This document shows positions 11,893-24,610 of a stretch of DNA of 64,000 nucleotides, in pieces. The position numbers and the translations under genes are program-made. The first letter of the stretch is position 1, and each line of letters opens with the position of its first letter. Source of the DNA: Lepidodermella squamata (Eukaryota; Gastrotricha); contig JBLDXI010000032.1 of assembly GCA_047495785.1 (NCBI GenBank), forward strand, positions 124,001 to 188,000, in the 5' to 3' direction. Below the pieces are notes generated by a model. The model saw nothing but the letters and a program-made list of their open reading frames with translations, did no database searches and was not told the DNA's origin.

Positions 11893-13834
11893 CTAATCAA
11901 TACCCAGGGTATACTCTTCAATAGGCGTATACGTGTAGGGAGGCGCAGCTGATTTGGAAACATTGGCTACGTAACCAACAAAAGCAAACGTCGATATGCC
12001 AACAGTGATCAAATATGTCAACAGAGCAAGCTCATTGAACATAGCAGCAGTTATGCATCGCCGCTTCCGGTTCTTGGGTTTTTCGGCAATTTTTTCGTCT
12101 GCTGATATCGGGTTGATTGCGTTCGTTTTCTGAAGACCATACAGAATAGCGTTCACGTTAGGTTTTGATGACATTGCTCGGTTTCCTGGGAATCCAGCAC
12201 GACGAGCGCTGCTACTTTCGCCATTCTCCTCCGCTTCTCTTGCGTCCATTTCCTCCTCGGCCTCTTCAAGACCTAAGAGTCTCATTATTGCAGCACAGAT
12301 AATGACTTCAACAGTTGTTAGGACTGAAAAGCGACTTGTTATCCCAGAATTACAATGAAAGATATATCATACGAATTTGAAAGATGTAAAAGATCAAAAG
12401 CATTGGAACCCGTCCGGAATCTGCGGGAATCGCGTCGACAAACAGCAGGAAAAGCAGGAAAAAAGCGAGAAGTGCTGTAATCACAGTTGTCATTTTCTCC
12501 TCCCCCTTCGCAGGAGTGATAAAGGTTGAAGCTTAAATTTTTCAAAATTAATTCACAGGAACTTTCATGGGAAAGAGTTTACCAGTCAGAATGCACACCA
12601 CAACTGTTTGAAAGAAAACATTTTTATCGGGGTCCAATGCTTATTGACTATTGACTTACGAATCGGAATTATAATGGTCCAAATGTAGTAGTAAGTTTTT
12701 CCTAGAGAAAGGCGTTTCACCTGAATTAGAACAACTTCTCTCATTTGTTATCTTACTCTTGAATGCCAAACAGAACATAATTCCTGGGACGCGGCTAGTG
12801 AAACGGACGGTCTGTCCCATTACATCCCTTGCAAATTACTCAATAAAACGGGAGTTTGACGTTTTGAGCCATAGCTTACCACATCGGATGGTCTGCAGAT
12901 TGATCGTCAAACGCCACCACAGCTCGGCTCTTGTCGGCTACGGTGTAATTGAGCTCACCTGCACTGTAGTGGGGCGATTGAAGCAACACATGGCAGTATT
13001 GCCTGTCCTAAAACAGCAATGTGTAAGAAACGTCTTGTTGACATGGCCTAAAAGCTTACGAATGGAAAGATGCTGAAGTCAAAGTCGCACGTCAGGGAGA
13101 ATTCGAAAGCAATCCGCCTAAGAAGCTCACAATTCCCGTATGTCAGACAATTAAAGAGAAAATTGTTACCAATCGACGTATCCATTACCACTAAGACTGA
13201 TAGGAAACTGAAATGAAAAGAAATACATGATTATTCTCTAATAACTACTAATGAACAAACCTTCTCCCAAGCCCAGGGGTAGAACACATCACTGTTATAG
13301 CGATATTAAGTAATCTATGATTTGACAAGCTTTTCCAAACGTACCTTGCTCCATTTTGGATGATGAAATACGGAAACCAGAGGTTAGTGGTCTTAGTTAA
13401 TAGTGTCTCGTTCAGACAAACTGATTTTTCACCCAGGGACAAGCGCTTATCGTGCCATCGGAAGTCAATTCTCGCCGTAAGAGAAACTGTCCCGTCTTTA
13501 TCGGACAGTTCGTTCACCGTAATCAAAATCAACTGGATTAAACGAGTATAATTAGCAAAAACATGCCACAAGAGACATTTACTTTTACCTTCATGTCGAG
13601 AGTAATAGGAATGACTGGCTGCGTCTTGGCATATTCAGGATATTTTTCTATATTGTCTGCGATTCTGGCATCGCACATGGCGTTGAGGGCTGAAATGTTT
13701 CTAGAGTTGGCCAGCAACAACTTCGATTCACTGCTACTTCCGGGAGAATCCCCAACATCAATCGGGGAATCTGTAGGACCCTGCGCATAGGTTCCGATCG
13801 CGGAAACCAAAAAGACGAAGCACTTCAAATTCAT
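11893..13834 (-). CDS. Cys-loop ligand-gated ion channel subunit (eleven exons)
   Basis: Exons: 13589-13834, 13345-13532, 13261-13291, 13170-13207, 13060-13117, 12880-13007, 12757-12827, 12660-12701, 12583-12603, 12373-12531, 11893-12323; 1413 nt, 470 residues, open throughout. Signal peptide, short Ser-rich leader, NIS sequon and Cys helix, LWFPYF, then the Cys-loop C178 to C192 with 13 intervening residues. M1 is built from a 42-nt exon and a 21-nt microexon. GEEK precedes M2, then M3, an acidic loop starting EEAEEEM, and M4. It is the sister of the gene at 14220-16261, with identical internal exon sizes. Only 178 bp separate its stop from the start of the next gene downstream, close enough that shared transcription is conceivable. 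Confidence 0.87.
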
Positions 13835-14219
13835 TTATTGAACCGTTTAATCCATGAATAATCGTTTAGAAGATCGCTATAAGAAGGTCAGATGACATAA
13901 TAATGATTATCACGCACACTTTTCAAGTGAACAAAGGAGAAAGATCGCCCCGGGATCGATTGTAGTAGAGACTTGATATTTCTCACGTGTTTCATTAATT
14001 TTTCAGATGTTTTTCCTTACATTAATCGCGTTTGGTTAGTGACAGCATTGTTCGCAGCCGACTCATTATTTATTCCAGCTACATTTTTTCGCGATCGTCT
14101 TCGCGACGGAGGGCAGAAAATAAAATCGTTGACACGCCACTTTTTTAGTCTCAATGCTTACATTTACGTTGATAGGAAAATATTTTATTTGAAGAACCAG
14201 TTCGATACTTATTACATAT

Positions 14220-16261
14220 TTAGTCTGTATTGACGCTATATTCTTGGATTGGTGAATAATTATACGGAGGCTTCGCGGCATTCTTTAGGCTGACAACGTA
14301 AGCGACGAACGCTACAACAGAAAATAAAACACTGACGATGTAAGCCAGCAACGCTATTTCATTGAATCTATCCGCCGACAAGCAACGACACCAACGTTTC
14401 GGCTTCGGCTTCATTTTTGCAGCAGCGGCTTCGACGATTTGCAAAGGTGTGACCACGTTTGTATGGTAGTTGTAAGCTGCTGTGTTTTGATCCGCTGTTT
14501 TGGCCTGCTGTAGCTGAGACGCTGCTCGGTTGCCTGGCTGCCTGTTGGCTGGTCTTACCGAGGTGAGATTGGACGCCTCGTTTTTTTCTTGCTCCGCCAT
14601 TTCCTCCTCTGCCTCCTCGATACCCAACAGCCGCATGATGACGGAACAAATGATAATCGCAAGGGTAGTTAGAACTAAAAGACAGCAAAACCAATACGTT
14701 CTCCAGTATTTTCATCCCAAAACTTACGGATTTGAACGATATAGAAAACGAGCAGGACAGGAAGCCTGCCCGAATCTGCTGGAATAGCATCGACAAAGAG
14801 GATAAAGAGTAGAAAAAAGGCGAGCAGGGCTGAGATGACAGTGCTCATTTTCTCCTCCCCTTTTGCAGGAACAACAAATGTCGTAGCTGGTTTCACAATT
14901 CGAAGTTCAAGTTCAAGTCATCAGTTGGTAAAGTCGACAACTTACCAGTTAGCAGGCAAATCACGACTGAAAGAAATAAAGTTATAATATTTGAAAATTA
15001 TGGGAAAAGCTCTCACCAATCGGTACAACAATGGTCCACATGTAGTAGTAGCTCTTCCCTGAAAAAAGAAGCAACTGAACGAGTCCCAACCTTTTGATCA
15101 AAATTACTTTGAAAGTGGAAGCAAAACATCAGCCCAGGAACTTGATCGGTGTACCTCACTGTTTGACCCATAACTTTCCTACATCATTTTAACACTTGAA
15201 GGATATTTCCTTTCGGTGAATGGAGGTTTTACCACATAGGATGGTCTGCTGATTGGTCATCAAGGCCAACGATACCTCTATCTTTATTTGCAATAGTGTA
15301 ATTTAGTTCGCCTTGGCTGTAGTGAGGGGATTGCAGGAGTAGGTAGCAGTATTGATTGTCCTAATTAAATTGGTGAAATTATTGCTGAGGATTTGAGACC
15401 AACTTACGAATGGAAAAACGGTGAAATCGAAATCACAGGTCAGCTTGAATTCGAAAGCAACTCGCCTAATTTGATAAAAGCAATAAGAAAATCGCGAGCA
15501 TCAGTAACTAAACTTACCAGTCCACGTAGCCATCGGCCCGTAGTGACACCGGAAACTTGAGAAAAAAATCAAATTGAAATTTTCAAGGGATTCGATATAT
15601 AAGTCGAAGATACCTTCTCCCAAGCCCATGGGTAAAAAACATCTCTGAAATAATGCAGAAAAGGATATATAATCGATATTAGTGAGCTGAAAACCTTACG
15701 TCGCTCCGTTTTGAATGATGAAATACGGAAACCAGAGGTTCTGAGTTTTCATCAGCAGTGATTCTCCTTTGCAAGTCTCCTTTACAACACTATCAGCAAG
15801 AGCCAGGCGGCGATCGTACCATCGAAAGTCGATTCGAGCTGTCAGAGAGATGGTGCCATCCTTATCAGAGAGCTCGTTGACAGTAATCAGAATAAGCTAG
15901 GGTACGCTTGTTGTGATTTCTATTGAGAGAAGTTCCAGTGGCTTACCTTCATATCGATTGTAATCGGAATAACAGGCTGCGTGCTAGAGGTGTTGCTCGC
16001 TCTCTCAGCGTTATCCGCAATTTGCGTGTCGCAGTAAGCATTTATGGCAGATATGTTCTGCGAATTCGCTAGCAGATACTGAGATTGCTTACTATTCCCA
16101 GGTTGCTCATTGGCATCATTTTTACTCGGCTCGGTCGTAGCAGATGTAGTCGAAGTTGAAGTTGATGTCGATGTTGACGAAGACATCATGCCATAATCTA
16201 CGCCGGTGTATTGGGCTGAACTTGCGGTTATCAGAAAGAAAACCCACAACATTTTTTTCAT
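14220..16261 (-). CDS. Cys-loop ligand-gated ion channel subunit (eleven exons), sister of 11893-13834
   Basis: Exons: 15947-16261, 15700-15896, 15614-15644, 15518-15555, 15408-15465, 15233-15360, 15108-15178, 15017-15058, 14946-14966, 14728-14886, 14220-14674; 1515 nt, 504 residues. An upstream Met at 16306 is in frame, but the one at 16261 starts a better signal peptide. A Ser/Thr repeat leader (about residues 25-40) precedes the NIS sequon and Cys helix. LWFPYF, the Cys-loop C204 to C218, a 21-nt microexon inside M1 and GEEK at M2 follow. Seven internal exons have exactly the same length as in the neighbouring sister gene, showing tandem duplication. It is a probable cation channel subunit. 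Confidence 0.87.
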
Positions 16262-16503
16262 GTTATACTTTTCAATTATGACATGCCAAAGCTTGGCTAT
16301 TCTCATTTATTCGCACCAGTGTTTGGAATCAAGGCTTGTTGATCATCACGCCGAGCATCAATCAAATAATTTTGCCCTTGGGAACGAACCCTAGATTGAA
16401 GACTGAAAGCTGATTGATCTTTAGCAAGGTGTGAGCAACAGATGAATGGAAATTTCTTACCAGCATGAAGAAAGTTGCAACATTACTTAATCTAAGAAAC
16501 GAA

Positions 16504-18264
16504 ATGAAGGTAATAGCTTTTTTCTCGATCCTATTGCGAGTTGCGATGGCAGATTTTACAACAAGCGCCGCGGACTATAGCTGGACGACAACGGATGGAG
16601 ATTCTATCCCGACGACGCCGGAAGAAGCAGTAAGTAGTGGCGATTCGGGCGTAGTCTCTTCAAGCGAAACTGGCGATAGTGAGCGTGGGCGAAAGCTTCT
16701 GGCAAATTCCGTCAATGTAACAGCAGAAAACAATCGTTGCGACATATTAATAAACAACAATCTCAGATCGAAGCCAAAAATTAGCAGAACTCAGCCAGTA
16801 ATTCCTCTCACGATTGAAACACAGGTAAGAATCGTTACAAGTTTTGCGTATTTGACCTTCGAATTGTTAAGGTTATTCTCATCTCAATGACGGACTTGAC
16901 GGACGAAAGTGCAACGCTAAAAGTTACTGTTCGAGTTGATTTCACATGGTACGACCGCCGTCTGGCTCTTCCTAAAAATGAAAGTTGCGACCGTCAGACT
17001 CTGTTGCTGAATACACAGAAATTATGGTTTCCTTATTTCTTAGTTCAAAATGGAGCGAATGTAAGATTAATCAAATTCCTCCTTGATGACATAATATGGC
17101 TTGCTTACGACAGGACATTTTCTATCCTGAAGCTTTCGAAAGCTATCCAAGCATCTTGAGTGGAGATGGACGTATTGAGTGGTAAGCTTCATTATACGAG
17201 GTTTCATTTAAATTTAAGGTCATTTGTTTGCAGGCGTATGGCGTTTTACCTAGAACTAGCTTGGTATGACCTTGTACATCAGGATTTGATCGAAAATATT
17301 TTGTTCGATTCTAAGTGATATGGATGTCAGCACATTCCCTTTCGACACGCAGCAGTGTAAGATCATCATTCAGTCACCGCATTTCAAACACGGAGAGCTG
17401 AATTACACGGTGGCCGATAAAAGAAAAGCTGTTGTTCTATTGGCAGATGATGTCAATAACGCTGTTTGGGACATTTCAGGGCAATACGTCGAATTCACGG
17501 AAAGAGTGCCAGGAATCGTTTTCTGGATGGAGTTCGACAGGAAACCTCTGTTCTACATGTTTACTCTCGCATTCCCATTGGGTTCTTTAACTTTTATTTT
17601 TTATGTGGCTTTGATTGGGATTGTTTTTTATATAGTTGCAATATTTTTCCAAACTGCCGCGACCTTCATTGTCCCGGCAGCGTATAGCGAGAAGTTCTCA
17701 ACGGCAGTGTCTGGCCTGATGTCTTACTTCTTCATTTTCCTACTCTTTGTTGATACAATGCCCAAAACTGGCTTTCAAACAAGCCCGGCTTTGTTGAGTA
17801 TCTTTGGGTCTCAAATCGTTATCACTTCAATCGCCGTGCTTGCAACGAGCATCATCGGCCGATTAGTTTGCATGGAGAAGGAAGAAGAGGAGAATAATAA
17901 ACGAATTCGAGAGGCCCAAGAAAAGCTTGCCCCTGAAGGGACTCAATCCCATCAGCCGATTCCGAGAATTTATAGCTCGCTGTTCCAACGATCCACAGCT
18001 CCGAGGGTAGCTTCAAATGCTGTCGCTTCAACACAGCCTCAGAGATACGAAGCTAAAAATGACCTGCTTTCAAGAATGGCTGCCAAGTTCAAAAAAGCTA
18101 AAATTCACTCGGAGGCACTCAATGACATCTGTCTCATTGTTTACTCGGTCTGCGTCATTATTACTACGCTAGTGGCGATCGGTTATTTTGTCTACTGGAA
18201 CTTGAACACGGGCTACTTGAAGGTAAATACAACTCCAATCAAAGTCTATGAACCCTTAGTTTAA
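16504..18264 (+). CDS. Cys-loop ligand-gated ion channel subunit with an in-frame, stop-free intron at M1
   Basis: Exons: 16504-16824, 16872-17060, 17114-17181, 17234-17263, 17316-17581, 17636-18264; 1503 nt, 500 residues. An in-frame Met also occurs at 16465. Signal peptide, Ser/Thr-rich leader, NVT sequon and Cys helix, LWFPYF, Cys-loop C203 to C217, M1-M4 and a long M3-M4 loop are all present. The M2 entry reads SEK after AY rather than GEK. The last intron (17582-17635, 54 nt) has no stop and keeps frame, so unspliced RNA would add 18 hydrophobic residues at M1. I treat it as an intron because the paralogue at 9828-11714 has an intron at the same place after an exon of the same 266 nt. 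Confidence 0.84.
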
Positions 18265-18337
18265 GTTTAGTGCTCAAAACTGAAAACCTTGTAATTATGT
18301 TTGATAAGGTCTATATCTCTGTGTGATATCTCTATTT

Positions 18338-20141
18338 TCACTCTCCGAATTGGAAAATCTCCACCGGCGTGACTGGAATGTAGTTACTTTGAGCAGTGCG
18401 ACCACTTCTCCCGACCGCAACTGCTACCACGTAGATGATCATTGAGTTGATAGTCAGAGCTATGTAAGCGACCAAACAGATGTCGTTGAACTTCTTCGAT
18501 GAGACACATCGCTTTTTGAGCCCAACCGCTGCATTGTGGACAAGATGAGCCGGTGAGAAGCGGCGCTGTCCTGCTGCGGATTGCGTGATTTTCATAACCC
18601 GGAAAGCGGAAATAGCACGGGAGCTTTTAAGGCGGCCAGAGAATTTACGAGTCGCTGATTCGACTCGTTTAGCCGCTTCTTCGTCTGCGATTTCCAAGCA
18701 AACCAGTCTACCCATAACCGCACAAGCGATGACAACCCCGATTGAAAATACTAAGTTTCGTTAACTAATAAAATCACTTCATGGAATCTTGAGCATTTTC
18801 ATACCTATTTGAACTGCGAAAAATATGAGAAGGTAGGGTATCTTCGTGCTTGTCTGCGGCATTGTTGACGATATCAGTAAGAACAGAAAGAAGTAGGACA
18901 GTAAACCAGCTGTTCCAGTGGATAGTTTCTCTCCATAATCCGCCGGAATGACGAACGTAGCTGGGAATCGAAGATGATAAAAAGATCTATGAAAATAGTC
19001 AATTTCTTACCCAGAGTTTGTAGAAAAACAGCAGCTGAAAATTTACAAAAATTACAAGTTGCTTAGTTTTAACAAGATAACTTTTACCCATAGGCAGGGC
19101 GAGGGTGTAGATGTAGTAAAGATGCTTTCCTAAATGTATCGAAAGTATGTATTAGGATCCGGTGTTAATAAAAGCTCATATACTTTCATATTGAATCCAG
19201 AAAGATAGCCCAGGAACTTCAGATAGGCCGGATACATATTGCCCAGTGATGCTCCAAAGTGGGTGAGATACGTCATCACTTAGCATCACAACAGCCCTAG
19301 ATTTGTTCCAAGTCTGAAATTTCAGCTCGTCCCTTTCGTAGTGCATCGATTCGATGATGAAAGGACACTGTTGGGTGTCGAAAGGAAACGTCGAAACATC
19401 GACATCGCAGGCTAGGGTAAACTGGAAGGCCATTCGCCACTCCAGAAGGCCGTGAGAATGAATTAGGATAGGAAAATTCTGGAAAGAATCTGGGTAGAAA
19501 ACGGTCTGCAAATCATAGTATTATTTTCAGCTAGAGAGCTTAGAGAGCTTCTTACATCGGCCCCATTTTGAACTACGAAATACGGAAACTGTAATCAAAG
19601 ATGAAATTGAATGCTTTATATGCGAGAAATTGAAAGTTCAGGTACCCAAAGCATAGTGGCAGGGACAATGAGCTTTTCCATTTCACAACCTATCTCATCT
19701 GGTAAGGCGAGACGAGCATCAAACCATCGCAGAGAAAGTTCAGCTGTTAATGAAACAACCCCGTTGACTATAGAAAGAGACACTGAGCGTAAACATGAAT
19801 ATGGAATAGACATTCTAACCATCTGAGATTCCATTCAGACTGATTACCACCAATTTAGCATCGACGACGGTTGGGGAGTGCGGTGCACTATTCGCGTCGT
19901 TCCGATTAGCTTGGAGGCTCAGATAAATCAGATGGTCGCATACTTTCGCTTCGGCGGTCAAATTGGCCGAATTCTTCCGAATCTCAGCGACTCGTTCACT
20001 TGGTTCCTCGCTATCATCATCCTCATGAGTTGGTGCGTCAGGGTTGTATTTGAATGGGAACACGCCTGTTACAGGGGTCTCAGCGGCGGAACTAACAAAG
20101 TTGAGCTTGAAGCTCAGAAGGAAAAAGTAAAAGGTCCACAT
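18338..20141 (-). CDS. Cys-loop ligand-gated ion channel subunit (eight exons)
   Basis: Exons: 19820-20141, 19646-19767, 19556-19588, 19184-19505, 19088-19129, 19011-19034, 18805-18960, 18338-18750; 1434 nt, 477 residues. The start at 20141 opens directly on a signal peptide; in-frame Mets lie at 20153 and 20198. After the signal comes a phenylalanine/proline leader and an acidic DDDSEEPSE run shared with the next two genes. Then follow the NLT sequon and Cys helix, LW.FPYF split by an intron, the Cys-loop C192 to C206, a 24-nt microexon in M1, GEK before M2, a basic M3-M4 loop and M4. The 322-nt exon is undivided here but split into 16+306 nt in the next gene, so an intron was gained or lost. 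It ends 73 bp from the convergent gene at 16504-18264. Confidence 0.86.
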
Positions 20142-20316
20142 TTTTAGTGTCATCAATTTATTTCTGTGTCTTGATAAGACAAAGCAAGATGCTACCAATC
20201 AATTTACTTCAAAAATTGATGAATCAATTGTTAGCAAATCCCTCATCGATAAATATCTCGCGTGTTAGAGATGAACTATCTTAATTATTAAAATTGGTCA
20301 ATATTGCCATGGTTGA

Positions 20317-22195
20317 TTATTCTCCGTATTGGAACTCTTCGACGGGTGTGACCTTGACGTAGTTGCTAGCCGAGGTACGTCCTCCAAGCCCAACGGCAAC
20401 AGCCACAATATAAATAATCATTGAATTGACTGTCAAAGCGATGTAGCCAATCAAGCAAATGTCGTTGAACATCTTGGCAGAGATGCAGCGTTTTTTCAGA
20501 GATTTCGCAGCATTGTCAACAATTCTTGATGGGGAGAATCGGTGTTGCCCGGCCGCTGACAGGGTGATTTTCATGACGCGGAACGCTGAAACAGCTCGAG
20601 AGCTTTTAAGGCGGCCTGAGAATTTGCGAGTTGCTGATTCGACACGTTTAGCAGCCTCCTCATCTGCTATTTCGTGGCAGACCATTCTTCCCATGATACT
20701 GCAGACCACTACGACACCAATCGACAGAACTTTTTAAACGAAATGAGCAAATGAAGAAGATTTAATAAAGTTGTAGTCTTACTGATCTGAGTGGCAAAAA
20801 AGATGAGAAGATACGGGATTTTCGTACTTGTTTGGGGCATGGTGGATGATATCAGCAGAAATAGAAAGAAGTAGGAAAGCAGGCCTGCAGTTCCAGTCGA
20901 CAACTTCTCGCCATTATCCGAGGGCAGAACAAAAGTCGCTTAACATTCTCAAAATGAGGATTGTAGCAAAAGGAGAATTTAATCTTCTTACCTAAGGTTT
21001 GAAGGAAAACGGCAACTGAAAGATTATGATGATTAGTCAAGATTTAAAGGGTTCGCCATTCCTTACTCATAGGTAGAGCCAGGGTGAAGATGTAGTATTC
21101 ATATTTTCCTTTTGTAAATCGCATTAGGAAGAAGTGTAAATTTCTGAGTAAACTCACGCCTATACTCGATCCAGAATGTTAATCCGGGCACTTCATGGGT
21201 TTGCAACACAGCTTGGCCCATAATTTGCCACAGTGGATGATGGACGTGGTCACCGAGAAGAACTACGGCTCTAGATTTGTTCCAAGTTTGGAATACGAGC
21301 TCATCTTTCTCGAAGTGCATGGATTCAAAGGTGAAAGGACATTGCTGAACATCAAACGGGAACGTAGAGACGTCTACGTCACATGCGAGCGTGAATTTGA
21401 AGGCTACTCGCCACTCGAGCAGCCCATGCGAGTGGAGCAGAGTCGGGAAATTTTGAAACGAGTCTAGTCGTGTCATTGAATGACCATAGTTACAATATAT
21501 TTGGGCATTTCTTACCTGGGTAGAATACGCTCTGGTAATAAATATTGGAATATTATTAAATATCAGGATAGTCAATGATTAGTGCTTACATCGGCGCCGT
21601 TTTGAACAAGAAAGTAGGGGAACTGAATTTTCAAGAGGATAAGAAGATTGAAGTTAGTCATTTTCGGGAGATTCGGAAGATTACCCATAGATTTGTTGTA
21701 GGAACCTGCAGTTTTTCGAACTCACATCCAACTTCATCAGGTAAAGCCAGCCTGTGATCAAACCAACGCAGACCTAGTTCAGCAGTAAGCGAAACGACGC
21801 CATTAACTGTGAAAAAATTATTACAGATAAACATTTAGAGTTTAAGGTTCATTACCATCTGAAATTCCGTTAAGACTTATCACAACAAGTTTAACGTCGA
21901 CAACAGTTGGCGAGTACGGGGCGCTGTTTTTATCGTCGGCATTGGCGAGCAAATTGTTATAGATCAAATGATCACAGACTTTCGCCTCTTCTGTTAAGTT
22001 TTCGGAATTGGCCCGGACCTTCATCACCTCTTCACTCGGTTCTTCGCTGTCATCATCAGCCAAGCTAACCCCGTCAGGGTTGTACTTGAAGTGAAAAACG
22101 CCAGTAGTACGCTTCTCTTCAGATTCTGCGGCGACTAGTCCAAAACCGACCAAGGCAATTATCAAGCCGGAGGAGAGAAGATTTCCTTGCGGCAT
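20317..22195 (-). CDS. Cys-loop ligand-gated ion channel subunit (nine exons)
   Basis: Exons: 21856-22195, 21685-21806, 21590-21622, 21516-21531, 21158-21463, 21067-21108, 20992-21015, 20783-20938, 20317-20729; 1452 nt, 483 residues. Signal peptide, acidic DDDSEEPSE leader, NLT sequon and Cys helix, split LW/FPYF, 16-nt microexon (SVFYP), Cys-loop C198 to C212, 24-nt M1 microexon, NGEK before M2, basic M3-M4 loop, M4. It is one of three closely related tandem genes (18338-24366) with almost identical M2-M3 and C-terminal parts. It starts 252 bp downstream of the previous gene's stop. It is a likely cation-selective subunit; as the trio are close paralogues they could co-assemble or be interchangeable subunits, which is inference. 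Confidence 0.87.
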
Positions 22196-22447
22196 CTTAT
22201 CTTTTTACAACTAAAACAAACTCATCCTTCAATGGATTCAGTTGGACTCTTAATGATTTAATAATTAAACACCCTTCACAACGGCCCTACGGTGCTAGCA
22301 AGTCTATCTTTTGTTCGAGAGTTTCTCAGCTCGATAAGCGTTCGATTTCATTAATTATCGATGAAGCTTCATGGTTTATATTAAACTTTGTAAACATCAG
22401 TCTGAAATTAGGACGACTAATTAAGTTCATGGATCAAGGTTAGCTGT

Positions 22448-24366
22448 TCACTCTCCATATTGAAATTCTTGAACTGGGGTGACTTTGACGTAATTGCTGG
22501 AGGATGTTCGATTCCCAAGACCAACAACAACAGCTACTACGTAGATGACCATTGAATTGACTGTTAAAGCGATATAGCCGATAAGGCAGATGTCGTTAAA
22601 CATTTTTGAGGAGATGCATCGCTTTTTCAGAGATTTCGCAGCAGATTCGACTAGTTTCGTGGGGGTGAATCGCTGCTGACCGGCGGCTGATTTCGTAATT
22701 TTCATGACACGAAATGCGGAAACAGCTCGAGCACTTTTGATGTGACCGGAGAACTTTCGAGTGGCTGATTCTACTCGCTTAGCTCTTTCTTCATCGGCGA
22801 TCTCCAGGCAAACTAGGCGACCCATAATACTGCAGACTATGACCACTCCAATAGAAAGTACTGAAAGATAGATACCATAATATTGATTCAATAACTGCTT
22901 CCTCAGCTTACTGATTTGGATTGCGAAAAAAATGAGTAGATAAGGAATTTTCGTGCTGGTTTGAGGCATGGTCGATGAAATAAGGAGGAACAAAAAGAAA
23001 TAGGACAGAAGTCCAGCTGTTCCTGTCGACAGTTTTTCGCCATTATCCGGAGGCAAAACAAAGGTCGCTGCGAAATGGAGCAGAATATACATGTTTATCA
23101 CAAGATAACTAAGCAACGAACCAAGTGTTTGAAGAAACACAGCAACTGCGGGTAACAAATTACAAGAAATTCCTGTCATTTTCAGCATTTAAAGTTCCTT
23201 ACTCATAGGAAGTGCCAAGGTGTAGATGTAATATTGGTATTTCCCTAAATTAAATCCGCCATAATCGAAATTCTTGACAAGCAGGAGGCTTATTCTTACT
23301 TCTGTACTCCATCCAGAACGTCGCACCTGGGACTTCATGATTGAATACCACAGCTTGTCCAGTCACTTGCCTGAAAATAACCGCAAAATTTAAATATGGG
23401 AATCAATAAAGGGTGTTTACCACAGGGGATGGTTAACGTCGTCGTTTATCATAACTACAGCTCGAGACTTGTTCCAAGTTTGGAACACAAGCTCGTCCTG
23501 TTCGTAATGAGGCGATTCGAATATGAACGGACACTGTTGAATGTCGAAGGGAAATGATGATACATCGACATCGCACGAGAGGGTGAACTGAAAAGAAACT
23601 TTCCATTCCAACAAGCCATGAGAATGAACAAGGGTTGGAAAATTCTGGAAAGAATCTGAGATAACAAAAATCCTTTAAGATCTTATGGTTTAATGGTGAT
23701 CCGCAGCAAAACCTGGGTAGAATATCGCCTGGAATAATTAAAATTTGTTTAAAAATGAGACATTAATCATTAATCTAAGCCAACTTACATCTGCGCCGTT
23801 AGATAGCAAAAAATAGGGAAACTATTGTGATTAAGATTAAGGATCAAATAAGTTTGTCATTTGTTATCAGATAATCATACCCATATATTTGTTGTAGTAA
23901 CTTGAAGCGATTCTGACTCACATCCAATTTCATCGGGTAAAGCAACTCGATGATCAAACCAGCGGAAGGCAAGTTCAGCGGTCAGTGAGACAACTCCACT
24001 AACTACATACAGAGATTAAGCCATTCTGGCCATTGAAAAGCTTAAATTACCATCTGAAATGCCGTTCAAGCTGAGTAACAGTAATTTCACGTCGACGATA
24101 GTTGGTGAACTGGGAGCACTATTCTTATCATCAGCACTGGCTTGTAAACTCGCGTAGATCAGATTATCACAAACTACAGCTTCGGCAGTAAGATTTGCTG
24201 AATTTTTTCGGATTGCCATTACTTCCTCATTCGGCTCGAAACTGTCATCATCCTCCAAAGTCATGGCATCAGGATCATAGCGAAATGTGAATATGCCAGT
24301 TCTTGCATTGTTTTCATCACAAACCGCTAACTTGAATGCAAGTATAAGAAGCAGAGCCAGCTTCAT
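22448..24366 (-). CDS. Cys-loop ligand-gated ion channel subunit (ten exons)
   Basis: Exons: 24051-24366, 23881-24002, 23789-23821, 23713-23728, 23421-23655, 23300-23370, 23203-23244, 23122-23145, 22912-23067, 22448-22860; 1428 nt, 475 residues. The frame is open to 24429 but the Met at 24366 begins the signal peptide. Architecture matches the two downstream genes: acidic leader, NLT sequon and Cys helix, LW/FPYF across an intron, AIFYP microexon of 16 nt, Cys-loop C190 to C204, 24-nt M1 microexon, NGEK before M2, basic loop and M4. It differs from them by an additional intron splitting the binding-domain exon (235 + 71 nt = 306). It is a membrane receptor subunit of unknown ligand. Confidence 0.87.
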
Positions 24367-24610
24367 TTTTGATTGAGACCTACGCACGGCGATGAAAAAC
24401 TGGGTTGGGCAATTATTAAAGTGATCCATTTTTTACTTCTATAATTCTTTCGAGTACAACTCATTAACGATTCTGTTGCAAGAAGTCTTTAATTTATTTA
24501 TCAGATTGGTAACAACGCTTCGATTTTTCCCATGTTTTTCCCAACCATGAATTAGTAATTAAGTTTCTGTTAAATATCGATTCAGCTTTCAGCCATTCAA
24601 TTGGTTGCTT

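Noticed and set aside
17582-17635. Reading the channel gene at 17316-18264 as one uninterrupted exon
   Set aside because: The paralogue at 9828-11714 has an intron at exactly this site, and removing the 54 nt restores the family length of M1.
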